Source of the DNA: Clostridium sp. CAG:138
Lineage (GTDB): Bacteria > Bacillota > Clostridia > Christensenellales > CAG-138
Direction: 5' to 3'
DNA: 17,027 nucleotides
Assembly: GCA_000435055.1 (NCBI GenBank)
Contig: FR879707.1
Span: forward strand, 20,120 to 37,146
The translations under genes were made by a program, and so were the position numbers. The number at the start of each line of letters is the position of its first letter. Position 1 is the stretch's first letter. Positions 1-5,857 of the stretch are shown here, in pieces. The notes under the pieces were generated by a model, which saw only the letters and a program-made list of their open reading frames with translations, did not search any database and had not been told where the DNA came from.

Positions 1-99
1 CGAATTCCTGCTGCGAATGCATGGGCGGAGATCTGATTCCCTGCTGCTGATTTTCTGCTTTTTCAGCCGCTTTTGGGGCTTTGCAATTGCTTTATAAAC

Positions 100-639
100 A
101 TGAAAAAAATTTCTGCAACAACAAAACTGACCCTTTCCGCCATGAGCACCGCGCTCAGCGTTGTGTTTCTTTATGCGGCATCCGTCATTCCGACGGCAAA
201 GCTTGCGCTGTGTTTTTTGACATCGCTCATGCCGTGGATACCCCTCAGGGAACGCGGCGGGTTCGTCTACGCCCTTCTGAGCTATGCGGCAACGGGCGCG
301 ATATGTTTTTTTCTGATTCCGAACAAGCTGTATTTTGCAGCGTACATCCTGTTTTTCGGCTGCTACGGAATGATTAAGCTCGGCATCGACAGCGTTATCC
401 GCGACAAGCTTGTTGCCTTTGCCGCAAAGCTTATCCTCTGCAACGGCCTTGCTGCACTTGTGATATTCGGCGCAGGCAAGCTGTTCAGTCTTGACATAAT
501 CGCTCAGCTGCCGAATTATCCGTTGTACATTATTATTCCTGCGATTGAGATTTTCTTTATCGCATACGAACTTGTTTTCACGCTTTGCGTACGCGTTTTT
601 GATGACAGGCTCCGCAACGTTATCATCACCCGCCGCTGA
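100..639 (+). CDS. Small polytopic membrane protein, possibly ECF S-component-like
   Basis: This 179-residue protein is very hydrophobic, with about five predicted membrane segments: roughly residues 8-30, 50-70, 77-95, 107-125 and 139-165. The N-terminus MKKISATTKLTLSAMSTA resembles small clostridial membrane proteins of the kind related to ECF-transporter substrate-binding (S) components, but I see no substrate-specific motif, so transport is only a suggestion. The frame is also open from a TTG at 73. I prefer the ATG at 100 because the family-like Lys-rich start begins there. No clear Shine-Dalgarno sequence precedes either start, so the start is the weakest part of this call. The next gene follows after 45 bp on the same strand, so the two are probably cotranscribed. 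Confidence 0.72.
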   Translation: MKKISATTKLTLSAMSTALSVVFLYAASVIPTAKLALCFLTSLMPWIPLRERGGFVYALLSYAATGAICFFLIPNKLYFAAYILFFGCYGMIKLGIDSVIRDKLVAFAAKLILCNGLAALVIFGAGKLFSLDIIAQLPNYPLYIIIPAIEIFFIAYELVFTLCVRVFDDRLRNVIITRR

Positions 640-684
640 AGCGTCCGACACCGTTTAAACTTAACCCGCAAAAGGAGAAAAACA

Positions 685-1275
685 ATGAAAAAAACCTTCC
701 GCAATGTTATAATTTTTGCACTTGCACTCTGTTTCGTGTCTGCTGTGCTGAGCCTTTGCGCCTGCAAAAAAACTCCGCAGACGATCGAAACCGACTATTG
801 CGCCTATTCCGAGATTCCTGCCGATTACACACCCGAACAGGCTGAGGCGGATGGCTGCCTTGTTGTTTACCAAAGCCAAGGAACAATCAAAAATTCAACC
901 GTCATGACCGACTTTGCAAAAACAACAAAAAAGGGCAGCCCTGCACTTCTGCGCGTTGCAACTTACTATGAAAAAGTTGTCACCGGCGGTGAGCCGGAGC
1001 TTGTCGTTGTCGATATTGAATACAAGGACGGCGTTTATCGCACGCATTACGAACAGGTAAACGAGGACGGCACAAAAGAGGCATTTGACGACAAATATAA
1101 ATATCTTGTTGCCATTGACCGCGTAAGAGGCACTTCAACGCAGGTTTTCAGCTCCGGCTATATGCTCACAAACGATGAGGATGTTACCTATGCCGACTAT
1201 GCGTCAAGCTTGTCACGCGATCCCTCCGAATGGATCGATGCCTATATCATCTACCTTCTGACCGCAGTTATGTAA
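685..1275 (+). CDS. Putative lipoprotein of unknown function
   Basis: This 196-residue protein has a Lys/Arg-containing start (MKKTFRN), a hydrophobic stretch at about residues 8-24 and a lipobox LCAC. Cys27 is the likely lipidated residue, so the mature protein should sit on the outer face of the membrane. The mature part is mixed alpha/beta with many Tyr and acidic residues; I recognise no domain or catalytic motif. An AAAGGAG ribosome binding site at 671-677 lies 7 nt before the ATG. The gene is 45 bp behind the membrane protein and 41 bp ahead of the DtxR-type regulator, all on one strand, which suggests one operon. A role in metal handling would fit the regulator but nothing in this protein shows it. 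Confidence 0.8.
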   Translation: MKKTFRNVIIFALALCFVSAVLSLCACKKTPQTIETDYCAYSEIPADYTPEQAEADGCLVVYQSQGTIKNSTVMTDFAKTTKKGSPALLRVATYYEKVVTGGEPELVVVDIEYKDGVYRTHYEQVNEDGTKEAFDDKYKYLVAIDRVRGTSTQVFSSGYMLTNDEDVTYADYASSLSRDPSEWIDAYIIYLLTAVM

Positions 1276-1316
1276 GGTTCAACTGAATTAAAAAAACTTT
1301 GAAAGGGGTGAATCGA

Positions 1317-1688
1317 ATGCATTTGCAGGAATCCGGTGAAATGTATCTTGAAACCATTCTTGTGCTTTCCCGCAGGTTGAACAAGGTTCGCAGCGTTGAC
1401 GTTGCGGAAGAAATGGGCTATTCAAAGCCCAGCGTCAGCCGCGCCGTTGGCATATTGAAGAAAAACGGCTATATCATCATGGATGGTTCCGGACATCTTT
1501 ATCTCACGGATGAAGGGCGTTCGGTCGCCGAAAAAACATTCGAACGTCACCGCGTTTTAACAAAAGTATTCACAAAGCTCGGTGTTTCCGCCGGAATCGC
1601 CGCAGAGGATGCCTGCAAAATCGAGCATGTTATTTCCGATGAAACTTTTGAGGCAATTAAACGCTTTGTCGCCGAACACAGCGATTGA
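1317..1688 (+). CDS. DtxR/IdeR-type metal-dependent transcriptional repressor
   Basis: A 123-residue regulator with the DtxR/MntR layout: a winged helix-turn-helix at residues 1-65 (recognition helix around SKPSVSRAVGILKKNGYI, wing to about 64), then a helical metal-binding and dimerisation domain. There is no SH3-like C-terminal domain, so it has MntR-like length. The primary metal-site residues match DtxR/IdeR rather than MntR: Met9, Cys100, Glu103 and His104 align with DtxR Met10, Cys102, Glu105 and His106. This favours Fe(II) over Mn(II). Of the ancillary site only the equivalent of His79 (His78) is kept; Thr82 and an Ala replace Glu83 and His98. The start is the ATG at 1317, 8 nt after GAAAGGGG at 1301-1308; an in-frame TTG at 1299 lies ahead of that site and is unlikely. 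It is probably the last gene of the 100-1688 operon. Confidence 0.88.
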   Translation: MHLQESGEMYLETILVLSRRLNKVRSVDVAEEMGYSKPSVSRAVGILKKNGYIIMDGSGHLYLTDEGRSVAEKTFERHRVLTKVFTKLGVSAGIAAEDACKIEHVISDETFEAIKRFVAEHSD

Positions 1689-1720
1689 CTTTTCGCTTTC
1701 GGCACCGCGCCCGACAAATA

Positions 1721-1756
1721 ACCCTTCCGCCGAACGTTTGACGGAAGGGTTTTGTT
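1721..1756 (+). terminator. Rho-independent terminator, possibly bidirectional
   Basis: A perfect 9-bp stem (ACCCTTCCG at 1721-1729, CGGAAGGGT at 1742-1750) has a 12-nt loop and is followed by TTTTGTTTG. It ends the regulator operon. The convergent acetyltransferase gene stops at 1766, and its transcript would pass through the same hairpin followed by a weaker U-rich stretch, so it may serve both. Confidence 0.85.
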
Positions 1757-1765
1757 TGCATTTGT

Positions 1766-2308
1766 TCACTTTGTTTCGGCATAATCCTGTTCCGGCAAAA
1801 GCCCTTTCGGTTCAAACTGCCGCAACTCCAACCGATAGGAAAACCCTTTTTCCGTTGGCTTATACGGCACGAATCCAACCGACTCAAAGCAGCGTTTCGA
1901 ACAGATGTTCCACGAATAAATCTCCTGAACAAAAAGCTCCGAAATGCCGTTCCGCTTCGCCCTTGCCGCAAGAAAGCTTACAACAGCCCTGCCTATGCCG
2001 CGCCCGCGATACTCTGCCGCGCCGATCACAATCGGCATATCCTGCACGGAAAACGTAACATCCCCAACAGGGCGAAACTCACCGTTTTCCTTTGCTTCAA
2101 TAAAATACAGCTCACCGTGAACGTTCAAATAATCATACATCCTGTGCAGTTTTTCCGAAGTATACGGTTCACGAACGCCGTCAACAAGGAACACGAGTTC
2201 CGGGTCCGAATACCATTCAAGTGCAAAATCGCATTCGCCCGCGTACCTCCGCAGTCTGAGTTCGGGCGTTATATCAAGAATTCGTTCGTCCGCACCGCTT
2301 TGCATCAT
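1766..2308 (-). CDS. GNAT-family N-acetyltransferase
   Basis: A 180-residue acetyltransferase of the GNAT superfamily, which transfers an acetyl group from acetyl-CoA to an amine. The acetyl-CoA binding loop is YRGRGIGRAVV at residues 100-110 (R/Q-x-x-G-x-G). The typical C-terminal element NICSKRCFESVGFVP at about 134-148 matches the N-x-x-S-x-x-x-F-E-x-x-G-F pattern of RimJ/RimL-like members. The acceptor cannot be predicted. The frame is open back to 2383, but I place the start at 2308: AAGGAGGG lies 7 nt upstream (2316-2323), and the likely promoter has its -10 at 2342-2347, so transcription begins downstream of the longer start. It is monocistronic and convergent with the DtxR-type regulator gene. 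Confidence 0.88.
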   Translation of the reverse strand: MMQSGADERILDITPELRLRRYAGECDFALEWYSDPELVFLVDGVREPYTSEKLHRMYDYLNVHGELYFIEAKENGEFRPVGDVTFSVQDMPIVIGAAEYRGRGIGRAVVSFLAARAKRNGISELFVQEIYSWNICSKRCFESVGFVPYKPTEKGFSYRLELRQFEPKGLLPEQDYAETK

Positions 2309-2341
2309 TTTCAAGCCCTCCTTCTTGGCTTTCTCTGTTTC

Positions 2342-2370
2342 ATTATACATTCGCCGCCCCTCAAAAGCAA
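2342..2370 (-). promoter_or_regulatory. Sigma-A-type promoter for the acetyltransferase
   Basis: Read on the minus strand: -35 TTGCTT (2365-2370), a 17-bp spacer and -10 TATAAT (2342-2347). Transcription would start near 2335, about 27 nt before the ATG at 2308. This excludes the longer open frame. The -35 lies just beside the terminator hairpin of the upstream lipoprotein gene. Confidence 0.75.
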
Positions 2371-2373
2371 GCA

Positions 2374-2407
2374 AATCGGGCAAACAGCTTTTGCCGCCTG
2401 CCCGATT
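2374..2407 (-). terminator. Terminator of the 2426-2917 lipoprotein gene
   Basis: A perfect 9-bp inverted repeat, AATCGGGCA (2374-2382) and TGCCCGATT (2399-2407), with a 16-nt loop. On the minus strand it is followed by the T-rich TGCTTGCTTTTG. It lies 19 bp past the lipoprotein stop codon and directly before the -35 of the acetyltransferase promoter. Confidence 0.7.
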
Positions 2408-2425
2408 CTTCTTTTGCCCGATGTT

Positions 2426-2917
2426 TTATTCAATCGAACATGCCCGTGTCGGTTTATTACCCTTATCCGAAAAATCGACAATCATATTCGAATTATTTGC
2501 ACCAATCGGAATTGATTGAACCCGTTGGCCTTCGCTGTCCAAAAACATCAGGACAACGCCTGTATATGTGATTTCCGATGCATCGGCAATCTCCTGAGCG
2601 ATCGGCCGGAACTCGGCAATGATGTTTTCCGTATCCGGAGCAAACCTCTGCTGAAACTCAGGATCGGATATTTTCTCGTCAAATCTGAACTCGATCACAA
2701 GAGCCGAATCGTCAACATAGCAGGCGGAGCATTGGGCGCCGCTGAAATAGTTTTTGTATTTTTCAATGATTTTTTCGCCGTTTTCCCTGCAATACTTATC
2801 GAGATGCGATTTCAGCACCTCTTGTTCGCTCGGGAACTGTTTTTCACAGCCGAAAGCAAAAACCGCAGCAAGAACCATCAAAACCGCCGCCGCAATGCAA
2901 AGCAGCCTCTTTTTCAT
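2426..2917 (-). CDS. Putative lipoprotein, DUF4854-like
   Basis: A 163-residue exported lipoprotein: MKKR start, hydrophobic core at about residues 5-20, lipobox AFGC with lipidated Cys24. The mature part has a charged helical segment, then a strand-rich stretch (ALVIEFRFDEKI), a helix (IIAEFRPIAQEIADAS) and a strand (TGVVLMFLDSEGQ). That order resembles small clostridial lipoproteins assigned to DUF4854, as I recall the family; I could not check this. Function is unknown. Two adjacent ATGs are possible: the second, at 2917, is 6 nt from GGGAGG (2924-2929), the first, at 2920, only 3 nt, so I prefer 2917. The gene has its own strong promoter and terminator. Confidence 0.8.
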   Translation of the reverse strand: MKKRLLCIAAAVLMVLAAVFAFGCEKQFPSEQEVLKSHLDKYCRENGEKIIEKYKNYFSGAQCSACYVDDSALVIEFRFDEKISDPEFQQRFAPDTENIIAEFRPIAQEIADASEITYTGVVLMFLDSEGQRVQSIPIGANNSNMIVDFSDKGNKPTRACSIE

Positions 2918-2961
2918 CATGAACCTCCCAATATCAACATATTTGTGTTGTCACATTTGAT

Positions 2962-2990
2962 ATTATACCGAAAACATTTACATCCGTCAA
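2962..2990 (-). promoter_or_regulatory. Strong sigma-A promoter for the 2426-2917 lipoprotein gene
   Basis: On the minus strand: -35 TTGACG (2985-2990), exactly 17 bp, -10 TATAAT (2962-2967). Predicted transcription start is near 2955, leaving a leader of about 38 nt. It is divergent from the promoter of the sodium-pump operon at 3053-3081. Confidence 0.85.
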
Positions 2991-3052
2991 GCCTTATTGA
3001 GCGTAAATTTTTCATTAATTTACCGTTTCGGAAAAAAGCTGCAAATTTGCAC

Positions 3053-3081
3053 TTGTTTGTGAATATAAAAAAGGGTATAAT
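3053..3081 (+). promoter_or_regulatory. Sigma-A promoter of the oadB-oadG operon
   Basis: -35 TTGTTT (3053-3058), a 17-bp spacer and a perfect -10 TATAAT (3076-3081). Transcription would start near 3088, about 50 nt before the oadB ATG. I see no riboswitch or attenuator in so short a leader. Confidence 0.8.
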
Positions 3082-3137
3082 GCAGACTGGGCGATGCGCA
3101 GTGCGCAGCAGCAAAAACAAAAAACAAAGGAGCATCT

Positions 3138-4271
3138 ATGGGTCTTTTGGAAATCGCACGCGATTTTGCCGTCGCGAACTGGGACAACGCCATTATGTGG
3201 GTTATCGGCGGGATCCTTATTTATCTTGCAATCAAAAAGGATATGGAACCCACTCTTCTTTTGCCGATGGGATTCGGCGCGATCATCGTGAACCTGCCGG
3301 GTTCCGCAATTGCGGCGGACGGCGGAATCATCCGCATTCTTTACGACTGCGGCATTGCAAACGAATTTTTCCCGCTGGTGCTTTTCATCGGCATCGGTGC
3401 AATGATCGACTTCGGCCCCGTGCTGACCAACCCGAAACTTATGCTTTTCGGTGCGGCGGCGCAATTCGGCATATTTTTCACGCTCTGCATGGCAACCCTC
3501 TGCGGGTTCGGTCCGATGGAATCCGCTTCCATTGCGATAATCGGCGCGGCGGACGGCCCGACAAGCATTGTTGTTGCAAACCACCTCGGCATCAGCGCAA
3601 ACAACCCGGGGCTTTTCAGTGCGATCGTTGTTGCGGCATATTCCTATATGGCCCTTGTTCCGATTATACAGCGACCCGTAATAAAGCTTATCACAACCAA
3701 GCACGAGCGGCTTATCCGCATGGAATACGAACAGCGGGATGTTTCAAAGCTGACCCGAATTCTGTTCCCGATCGTTATCACATTTGTGGTCGGCATCGTT
3801 GCGCCGGGCGGTCTGCCGCTCATTGCCTGCCTGATGTTCGGAAATCTGCTTCGCGAATGCGGCGTTCTGAATACACTTTCCGAAACGGCACAGAAGGTGC
3901 TTGCGAACCTTATCACTCTCTTCCTCGGGCTTTCCATTGCAGCCACGATGAGCGCGGACAAATTCCTGCGTCCGCAGACGCTGCTTGTTCTGGGGCTTGG
4001 CCTTGTTGCGTTCGTGTTTGACACGGTCGGCGGCGTTTTCTTTGCAAAATTCATCAATCTGTTTGCAAAGAAAAAGATAAATCCCATGATCGGTGCGGCG
4101 GGCATTTCCGCTTTTCCGATGTCTGCAAGGGTCGTTCACAAGCTTGGGCAGGAAGAGGATAATCAGAATTTTCTGCTTATGCACGCTGTCGGCGCAAACG
4201 TTTCCGGTCAGATTGCGTCCGTCATTGCCGGCGGCTTGATTCTCAGCATCTTCGGTTCCATGCTCGGTTGA
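3138..4271 (+). CDS. oadB: Sodium-translocating decarboxylase beta subunit (OadB/GcdB/MmdB family)
   Basis: A 377-residue integral membrane protein of the family that decarboxylates carboxybiotin and couples this to Na+ export. Features seen: GAADGPTSI with Asp139, the counterpart of the conserved Na+-site Asp of OadB; the conserved C-terminal stretch ISAFPMSARVVHKLG; and HAVGANVSGQIASVIAGG with Asn354 and Ser356, matching the residues known to matter in the last helices. Length agrees with GcdB/MmdB (about 375). AAAGGAG (3125-3131) is 6 nt before the ATG. The gamma-type subunit follows after 18 bp. The family cannot be assigned to oxaloacetate, methylmalonyl-CoA or glutaconyl-CoA decarboxylase from this subunit, because specificity lies in the absent carboxyltransferase. 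Confidence 0.95.
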   Translation: MGLLEIARDFAVANWDNAIMWVIGGILIYLAIKKDMEPTLLLPMGFGAIIVNLPGSAIAADGGIIRILYDCGIANEFFPLVLFIGIGAMIDFGPVLTNPKLMLFGAAAQFGIFFTLCMATLCGFGPMESASIAIIGAADGPTSIVVANHLGISANNPGLFSAIVVAAYSYMALVPIIQRPVIKLITTKHERLIRMEYEQRDVSKLTRILFPIVITFVVGIVAPGGLPLIACLMFGNLLRECGVLNTLSETAQKVLANLITLFLGLSIAATMSADKFLRPQTLLVLGLGLVAFVFDTVGGVFFAKFINLFAKKKINPMIGAAGISAFPMSARVVHKLGQEEDNQNFLLMHAVGANVSGQIASVIAGGLILSIFGSMLG

Positions 4272-4289
4272 CGGAAAGGAGCGAATATT

Positions 4290-4508
4290 ATGACGTTATT
4301 CAGCACAAATTCACTCGTTATGAACGGATTCTTCGATTTCAGCAAGGATGATTTCGGCTTTGTCGATTCGCTTAAGGTCATGCTGCTCGGGCTTATCATC
4401 ATCTTTATTGTTACGGGCGTTTTGATTCTTTGCGTTGCCGCACTCAACAAAATGAGCGCAGGGAGCAAGCGTTCCGCAGACAAAAGGAACGCGGGAAAGA
4501 ATAAGTAA
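4290..4508 (+). CDS. oadG: Sodium-pump decarboxylase gamma/delta-type small subunit (OadG family)
   Basis: A 72-residue protein with one membrane helix at about residues 29-52 (VMLLGLIIIFIVTGVLILCV) and a short basic, Lys/Arg-rich cytoplasmic tail. This is the layout of OadG/MmdD, which anchors and assembles the soluble carboxyltransferase with the beta subunit. The segment L-x-G-x-x-x-I-F-x-V-T-G typifies the family. An AAAGGAG ribosome binding site precedes the ATG, and only 18 bp separate it from oadB. Sequence alone is weakly diagnostic for so short a protein; position next to oadB carries much of the call. The tail lacks the Pro/Ala-rich linker and His-rich end of enterobacterial OadG. 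Confidence 0.85.
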   Translation: MTLFSTNSLVMNGFFDFSKDDFGFVDSLKVMLLGLIIIFIVTGVLILCVAALNKMSAGSKRSADKRNAGKNK

Positions 4509-4576
4509 ATTATATTTCCTGTTATTCTTGCAGCATACATCAATTCAATCGGAATAATCTCCCCTTGTTCATGCGA

Positions 4577-4610
4577 AAAACTCCGCCGTTTATGCGGAGT
4601 TTTCATTTTG
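4577..4610 (+). terminator. Bidirectional terminator after oadG
   Basis: A 10-bp perfect stem AAAACTCCGC (4577-4586) / GCGGAGTTTT (4594-4603) with a 7-nt loop. It is followed on the plus strand by CATTTTGTTTTT. On the minus strand the same stem is followed by a T run, so it would also stop any transcript arriving from 4945-4975. Confidence 0.88.
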
Positions 4611-4797
4611 TTTTTATAATTGCTTTAATAATCTCGGTTTTAATTCGGTGCGGTTTCGCGGCAGGTTCAGCCCGGTGCCGCCCCAATTTCGGCGGATTTA
4701 ACCGAAACCTCTGCAATCCTGCCAATCCGCGCTCCGTTATGCAAACTCGAAAACGAGGCAGCCGCGCCGCCCCGTTTTCGAAAGGAGTCATCTGATT
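4604..4797. other. Intergenic block with potential hairpins, no convincing gene
   Basis: No protein-like frame is convincing on either strand. Seen here are a hairpin GCGGCA (4658-4663) / TGCCGC (4676-4681); a longer-range pairing GGTTTCG (4652-4658) with CGAAACC (4703-4709) that shares base 4658 with the first; and an 8-bp perfect stem CGAAAACG (4748-4755) / CGTTTTCG (4773-4780). An AAAGGAG at 4781-4787 follows the last hairpin. The block could be a structured non-coding RNA on either strand or just palindrome-rich spacer. Confidence 0.4.
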
Positions 4798-4914
4798 ATG
4801 CAAAAAAAGCACGGAACCCCGCCTCTTTTATCAGCCTTTTGCTTCATCACCGTTTTCGGAGGAGCTCCGGGCCGCACTCGAACCGCGCGACCCGAAAAAA
4901 CCTCCGTTTTGGGG

Positions 4915-4943
4915 TTGAATAATGTCGATTTCGGTGATACAAT
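4915..4943 (+). promoter_or_regulatory. Promoter of the MerR-family regulator gene
   Basis: -35 TTGAAT (4915-4920), a 17-bp spacer and -10 TACAAT (4938-4943). Transcription would start near 4950, directly beside or within the MerR-type operator at 4953-4971. Regulator binding there could therefore affect its own gene. The leader to the GTG at 5047 is about 97 nt. Confidence 0.65.
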
Positions 4944-4944
4944 C

Positions 4945-4975
4945 AATATAGGGTATAACGTAACGTTACAGTCAA
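4945..4975 (-). promoter_or_regulatory. MerR-type operator/promoter with 19-bp spacer, facing away from the regulator
   Basis: Read on the minus strand: -35 TTGACT (4970-4975), a 19-bp spacer and -10 TATATT (4945-4950). Over-long 19-bp spacers are the hallmark of MerR-activated promoters. The spacer contains an imperfect dyad centred on 4962 (left arm 4953-4961, right arm 4963-4971, 7 of 9 pairs) of the ACGTnACGT type that many MerR-family proteins bind, with a 10-bp perfect palindrome GTAACGTTAC at 4960-4969. It lies 72 bp from the MerR-family gene. Transcription would run leftward to the terminator at 4577-4603. Confidence 0.7.
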
Positions 4976-5046
4976 GCCCTTTCAAAAAATTTTTTGGACG
5001 CGCAATGTTTTCATGCCGAAAACATTCAGCCGCGGAAGGAGCCGCC

Positions 5047-5793
5047 GTGACAACAAAGGAATTTGCAAAGCTCTGCGGAGTTGAAAAGCGGACGCTGTTC
5101 TTTTATGATGAAATCGATTTGCTCAAGCCTGCGCGCATACTGCCCAACGGCTACCGTGAATACGATTTTTCGCAATTGCCGCGCATGGAATCCATCCGCC
5201 TGCTGCAATCGGCGGGGCTGAATCTTCGTGAAATCAAATCCATGCTGCTCTGCGAAAGCGGACATAATATCGACATTGTAAACGACTGCCGTCAGCGCGT
5301 CATGCAGCAAATGGCGGATATGCAGGCGGGACTTTGCTATATTGAGCGGAGAATTGCCCTGCGCAAAAGTTATCTTGAGCACGCGCCCGGCGAGATTTTT
5401 ACGGAAAATGCGCCCGCACTGCCAATCTCCGCAATAAACGCCGATGATGCCGGCAGCAATCATTCCCTCGGCATAAGCTACTTCTCCCTCGGTCATTATC
5501 TCGGGGTTGAAGAGGATGCCGAAGCCCTTCATCCGCGCCGTTTTTTTAAGCATTGCCGTTCGGAAACCGCCAATGAGTTCCTTCCCGCCGGGCAATATGC
5601 CTGCATGTTCCTGCACGAGGCGGACAATGAGCAGATTTTTTATATCTCGCCGTGGGTAAAACGCTTTGTTGAGCTTGCAGAAGCAAAGGGTCTTTCCGTT
5701 GAACGCACGGTCTATGTTGAAGATTTGCCCGCGTGGCTGATTGACGAGCCCCGCAGCATGATTCTGCGTTTTGCGGCACGCATTGCGTCTTAG
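5047..5793 (+). CDS. MerR-family transcriptional regulator with C-terminal effector-binding domain
   Basis: A 248-residue regulator. Residues 1-70 are a MerR winged helix-turn-helix: TTKEFAKLCGVEKRTLFFYD, then LKPARILPNGYREYDF and a second helix pair around LLQSAGLNLREIKSML. A linking helix at about 85-110 should form the dimer coiled coil. The rest (about 125-248) resembles a GyrI/BmrR-like small-molecule binding domain, weakly conserved, so the ligand is unknown. I place the start at the GTG of 5047, where family similarity begins and GGAAGGAG (5034-5041) is 5 nt upstream. The frame is open back to an ATG at 4798 that also has an AAAGGAG site, but those 83 extra residues are not MerR-like and cover the promoter. 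No effector gene is adjacent. Confidence 0.88.
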   Translation: MTTKEFAKLCGVEKRTLFFYDEIDLLKPARILPNGYREYDFSQLPRMESIRLLQSAGLNLREIKSMLLCESGHNIDIVNDCRQRVMQQMADMQAGLCYIERRIALRKSYLEHAPGEIFTENAPALPISAINADDAGSNHSLGISYFSLGHYLGVEEDAEALHPRRFFKHCRSETANEFLPAGQYACMFLHEADNEQIFYISPWVKRFVELAEAKGLSVERTVYVEDLPAWLIDEPRSMILRFAARIAS

Positions 5794-5808
5794 TCTGCAA
5801 ATATATCT

Positions 5809-5838
5809 TTGCGCGTAATATTTAATTTAAAGTATTTT
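5809..5838 (+). promoter_or_regulatory. Possible promoter of the nucleosidase gene
   Basis: -35-like TTGCGC (5809-5814), an 18-bp spacer and -10-like TATTTT (5833-5838) lie in the AT-rich gap after the MerR gene. The match is weak. Read-through from the MerR promoter is an alternative, since I see no terminator between the genes. Confidence 0.35.
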
Positions 5839-5857
5839 ATAAGATGAGGTTATAATC

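Noticed and set aside
3..50. Possible C-terminal tail of an upstream gene, Cys-rich (CCECMGGDLIPCC, stop at 48-50)
   Set aside because: Codon use fits the neighbours, but only 15 codons are visible, another frame stays open to 97, and no start or domain can be judged.
1299..1316. TTG start six codons upstream for the DtxR-type regulator
   Set aside because: The ribosome binding site GAAAGGGG lies after this TTG and serves the ATG at 1317.
2516..4021. 501-codon open frame on the plus strand over the lipoprotein gene and oadB
   Set aside because: It crosses a strong divergent promoter region and overlaps oadB in another frame. Its translation is Arg/His/Cys-rich low-similarity sequence.
4860..4905. 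Minus-strand GGTTCGAGT resembling a tRNA T-loop, with a GGAGCTCC palindrome nearby
   Set aside because: The flanking bases do not form a T-stem (G53 would face G61), and no anticodon or D arm can be drawn. At most a decayed fragment.
4788..4985. 65-codon minus-strand frame over the MerR operator
   Set aside because: It overlaps the minus-strand promoter itself, so the transcript would start inside it. No ribosome binding site or domain.
5851..5856. TATAAT directly before the nucleosidase ATG
   Set aside because: A transcript from it would start inside the gene and lose the ribosome binding site. No -35 lies at the right distance.
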